Part shown: in pieces, positions 14,139-16,148 of the stretch
Numbering within the stretch: position 1 is the first letter of the stretch
Layout: every line of letters begins with the position of its first letter
Assembly (NCBI GenBank): GCA_002293295.1
Contig: DBCY01000084.1
Coordinates: 1 to 16,148 of the forward strand
DNA: 16,148 nucleotides
Reading direction: 5' to 3'
DNA from: Ruminococcus sp. UBA946
GTDB lineage: Bacteria; Bacillota; Clostridia; Oscillospirales; Ruminococcaceae
The notes under the pieces: model-generated
What the model saw: only the letters and a program-made list of their open reading frames with translations
Told to the model about the DNA's origin: nothing
Databases searched by the model: none
Made by a program: the position numbers and the translations under genes

Positions 14139-15275
14139 ATGGATTTAAGCATTTATTCACCCGAACTTAAGCTGCTTGGCGTTGCTGATGAGTTTTCTTC
14201 ATTAATCTGGCACCGGCGGTTCTTTAAGGCGGGATATTTTAAGCTTTCGGCGCCTGCTCTGAAAAATAATATTTCATTATTAAGAAAACATAATCTCATC
14301 GAAAAGCCTGAAAGCGATGAAATAGGTTTTATTACATCGGTTAAAATAACATACGACTCTGAAAAGGGCGGAACTGTTGATGTTTCAGGATGTTTTTTAA
14401 GCGGATTGCTCAGCCGGAGGATTATTACCGACGCCGGTGAAAGTGACGGTCTGCTTGAAATCATTGACAAACAATGCGGCAGCGCCTGCTCAGAACCAAT
14501 CCGGCAGATACCGTCTCTTATGATTGACAAAACCGTTCCGGTAAATTATTTTTACACCGAAGGAATTAAGTTTTATAACCTTGCCGAATTCTGCACTGCT
14601 GTTTGCATGCAGGAGCTATGCGGGATATGCATTAAGCTTGTTCATGGCAGCAATGAAAATTATCTGCTGCTAACAGTCAGATACGGCGTTGACCGAAGCG
14701 TTGAACAGACAGAAAATCCGCAGGTTGTTTTTTCCGAGGAATTTGATAATCTTCTGTCCGCTGAATACAGTTACTCCGAGGATAATTCTATCAATACCGT
14801 TTATGGTTACAGTACGGTTTCGCCCGGAGTTGACGATAAGCCGGCTCCGCCCGAATACCTTACCGGCGCTGAAAATTCCGGTTTTAACCGCCTTGAAGCA
14901 TCAGTTTCCGTAAAGGCTGTAATTGAAACCTATACTGCTATGAAATTCATAGGTTACGGAGCCGAGGGCAATCCCATGTATGAAACCGAACAGCGCAAAC
15001 GCGTGAAAGTTGCCGATACCTTAAAGCTCTTAAAGCTGGAATGTGAAAAGGGCAAGCGCGAAATCGCCGAAAACGTGTCAGGCGACGTCAAGCTTGAACT
15101 GGGATATAAAAAGGATTATGAACTCGGAGATATTGTCACTATATATCAGGAAAACTGGAATGTGACCTTAAACCGGCGTATTTATGAAGTCACGGAATAT
15201 TATGACTCAAACGGCAGGATTGTTCAGCCTGTATTCGGGAATCCCCTGCGGACAATTGCAGATTTTATTAAATAA
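14139..15275 (+). CDS. Baseplate hub / Tal-like protein (ReqiPepy6 Gp37-like)
   Basis: This is the hub protein under Dit, likely trimeric, that plugs the tail tube and carries the baseplate. The 378 residues begin with LSIYSPELKLLGVADEFSS and WHRRFFKAGYFKLSAP. They continue with FITSVKITYDSEKGGTVDVS and end with YKKDYELGDIVTIYQENWNV and a C-terminal strand pair (RRIYEVTEYYDSNGRIVQP), matching Siphovirus Gp37-like proteins. AAGGGGG (14126-14132) is 6 bases before ATG 14139. There is no long C-terminal extension and no peptidase or lysozyme domain, so it is the short form. The gene follows Dit by 61 bases, and a hairpin at 14107-14123 lies in the gap. Confidence 0.8.
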   Translation: MDLSIYSPELKLLGVADEFSSLIWHRRFFKAGYFKLSAPALKNNISLLRKHNLIEKPESDEIGFITSVKITYDSEKGGTVDVSGCFLSGLLSRRIITDAGESDGLLEIIDKQCGSACSEPIRQIPSLMIDKTVPVNYFYTEGIKFYNLAEFCTAVCMQELCGICIKLVHGSNENYLLLTVRYGVDRSVEQTENPQVVFSEEFDNLLSAEYSYSEDNSINTVYGYSTVSPGVDDKPAPPEYLTGAENSGFNRLEASVSVKAVIETYTAMKFIGYGAEGNPMYETEQRKRVKVADTLKLLKLECEKGKREIAENVSGDVKLELGYKKDYELGDIVTIYQENWNVTLNRRIYEVTEYYDSNGRIVQPVFGNPLRTIADFIK

Positions 15276-15291
15276 TTTAGGAGGTATCTTT

Positions 15292-15957
15292 ATGAGTATT
15301 GAATACGGGTTTTTTGCCAGCGTTAATCAGGACAGAATTTATTCCGACACGGATTTTGCCAATTATTATAAATCTCTTGTCGGAAACGGAGTTATATTAT
15401 CCTCGGCGGAAGCATTGCAGGTTACTGCCGGGTCTAATATGACGCTTTTCGTAAATCCCGGAGGAGCTATGATTGAAGGGCGTTACTGCCGTGTGGTCGG
15501 AAAAGAAAGCGTTGTCATCCCGAACTCTGACGGAACCTGCCCGCGTTATGACCGGGTCGTCATAAGATGCGATTATTCAGAACGTTCCTGCGGGTTATCT
15601 GTCATAAAGGGAACCCCCGGAGTCAATCCGGCAGTTCCCGATATAATCCGGGACGGCACATATTTTGATATTTCGCTTTGCACAGTATATGTTGAATCAG
15701 GCATAACTTCAATAACGCAGACTGTTATAAGCGATACGCGTTCCGACAACAGCGTTTGCGGCTGGGTTACGGGGCTTATCAGTCAGATTGACACAACAGA
15801 TTTATTCCTGCAGTTTGAAGCGCAATGGATTGATTTTATTAATCAGCTTGGCGAAAGCGACCATGTTACCATTACAACCGTTGATCCGGAAATGCGTGAT
15901 GTCCATTCTCTCATGAACTGCAATTTACCTATGGCTGATTTTTTTATTACATTATAA
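15292..15957 (+). CDS. Upper-baseplate / phage structural protein (BppU-like N-domain)
   Basis: This probably forms part of the tail tip that carries receptor-binding parts. The 221 residues begin MSIEYGFFASVNQDRIYSD and include the segments LQVTAGSNMTLFVNPGGAMIEG, YDRVVIRCDYSERSCGLSVI, KGTPGVNPAVPDIIRDG, a second strand set with VYVESGITSITQTVISDTR, and a tail with CGWVTGLISQIDTTDLFLQFEAQW. This is the order common in Firmicutes prophage structural proteins after the hub gene. AGGAGG (15277-15284 region) is well placed before ATG 15292, and the frame from 15184 overlaps the hub gene. The C-terminal 25 residues are unlike the core and may attach to the next protein. No receptor-binding domain is obvious. 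Confidence 0.78.
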   Translation: MSIEYGFFASVNQDRIYSDTDFANYYKSLVGNGVILSSAEALQVTAGSNMTLFVNPGGAMIEGRYCRVVGKESVVIPNSDGTCPRYDRVVIRCDYSERSCGLSVIKGTPGVNPAVPDIIRDGTYFDISLCTVYVESGITSITQTVISDTRSDNSVCGWVTGLISQIDTTDLFLQFEAQWIDFINQLGESDHVTITTVDPEMRDVHSLMNCNLPMADFFITL

Positions 15958-15978
15958 ATTTATTATGGAGGTATTGTT

Positions 15979-16148
15979 ATGGCATATTATAGAATTATTG
16001 AATCCAATTCCGCATGGACCTGCCCTAAAACAGGCAATTATAAAATCATATGCGTCGCAGGCGGCGAGAGCGGTTCCTCATACTTAACTACAGAAACAGT
16101 GAATTTACCTGTTTCAGGCGGAGCCACATCATTCGGCGATATCATATC
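15979..16148 (+). CDS. Tail tip / fibre-like protein, partial
   Basis: Only the first 56 residues are in the window. The start AYYRIIESNSAWTCPKTG and the NYKIICVAGGESGSS segment resemble the 'W..P.TG.YKI..VGGG' beginning of glycine-rich phage tail-tip or fibre domains. GGAG (15966-15970) precedes ATG 15979 by 8 bases. It is the next gene of the module, directly after the baseplate protein, and the rest lies past the window end, so its length and function cannot be judged. Confidence 0.6.
   Translation, partial: MAYYRIIESNSAWTCPKTGNYKIICVAGGESGSSYLTTETVNLPVSGGATSFGDII

Larger units (their letters stand above)
7460..16148 (+). mobile_element. Siphophage-type head-tail structural module (partial; prophage or domesticated)
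   Basis: Thirteen collinear genes run portal to tail tip in the order known for A118-like siphophages. The module starts with a promoter next to a chromosomal lipoprotein gene rather than with terminase genes. No integrase, repressor, terminase or lysis gene is visible, and no attachment site could be identified. The right end is outside the window. All reading frames are intact, but two genes use atypical starts and the tape-measure gene is tiny. Confidence 0.85.

Noticed and set aside
7345..16148. Contractile tail or tailocin
   Set aside because: Capsid, portal and scaffold genes are present and no sheath, spike or contractile baseplate gene is visible.
1..16148. CRISPR array, tRNA or rRNA gene, insertion sequence
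   Set aside because: No regularly spaced repeats, cloverleaf, rRNA-like stretch or transposase frame was recognised by eye on either strand.

Overview
The window looks like a chromosomal segment from a gut-type Bacillota, most likely Oscillospiraceae (Ruminococcus-like). This is inferred from low-to-moderate GC, near-consensus TTGNNN-17-TATAAT promoters with TGn extensions, strong GGAGG ribosome binding sites, and secreted proteins ending in a TGNT motif, a membrane span and a (R/K)KRK tail. No rRNA, tRNA or marker gene fixes the species.

Region 1 (1-2800) encodes three tandem paralogous secreted, wall- or membrane-anchored proteins. Each has a signal peptide, a beta-rich domain, a low-complexity linker and a C-terminal anchor. 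Two near-identical promoters serve them, and only the third protein keeps an LPXTG-like signal (IPKTG). Region 2 (2800-6490) is core metabolism: glycogen phosphorylase (glgP) and O-acetylserine sulfhydrylase (cysK), each with its own promoter. The cysK promoter sits inside a dyad that could be an operator. A minus-strand lipoprotein gene (6489-7256) closes the chromosomal part.

Region 3 (about 7345 to the window end) is a collinear siphophage structural module related to the A118 type. The order is portal, scaffold, major capsid, head-tail connector, head closure (minor capsid 1), tail completion, tail tube, Gp15-type tail chaperone, a tiny tape-measure protein, distal tail protein (Dit), Gp37-like baseplate hub, upper-baseplate protein and the start of a glycine-rich tip or fibre protein. 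It begins with its own extended -10 promoter next to a chromosomal gene. No terminase, MuF protein, integrase, repressor or lysis gene is seen before the portal or within the window.

Three things stand out. The tape-measure protein is reduced to about 82-85 residues and retains mainly the C-terminal signature, which predicts an extremely short tail. The head-closure and Dit genes have no ATG, GTG or TTG at the right place. They appear to start at ATC and ATT behind an extended Shine-Dalgarno leader that is shared with the ATG-started connector gene. The module is otherwise intact and compact, so it may be a domesticated phage-derived particle (gene-transfer-agent-like or an empty delivery particle) rather than a decaying prophage. 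That last step is inference.
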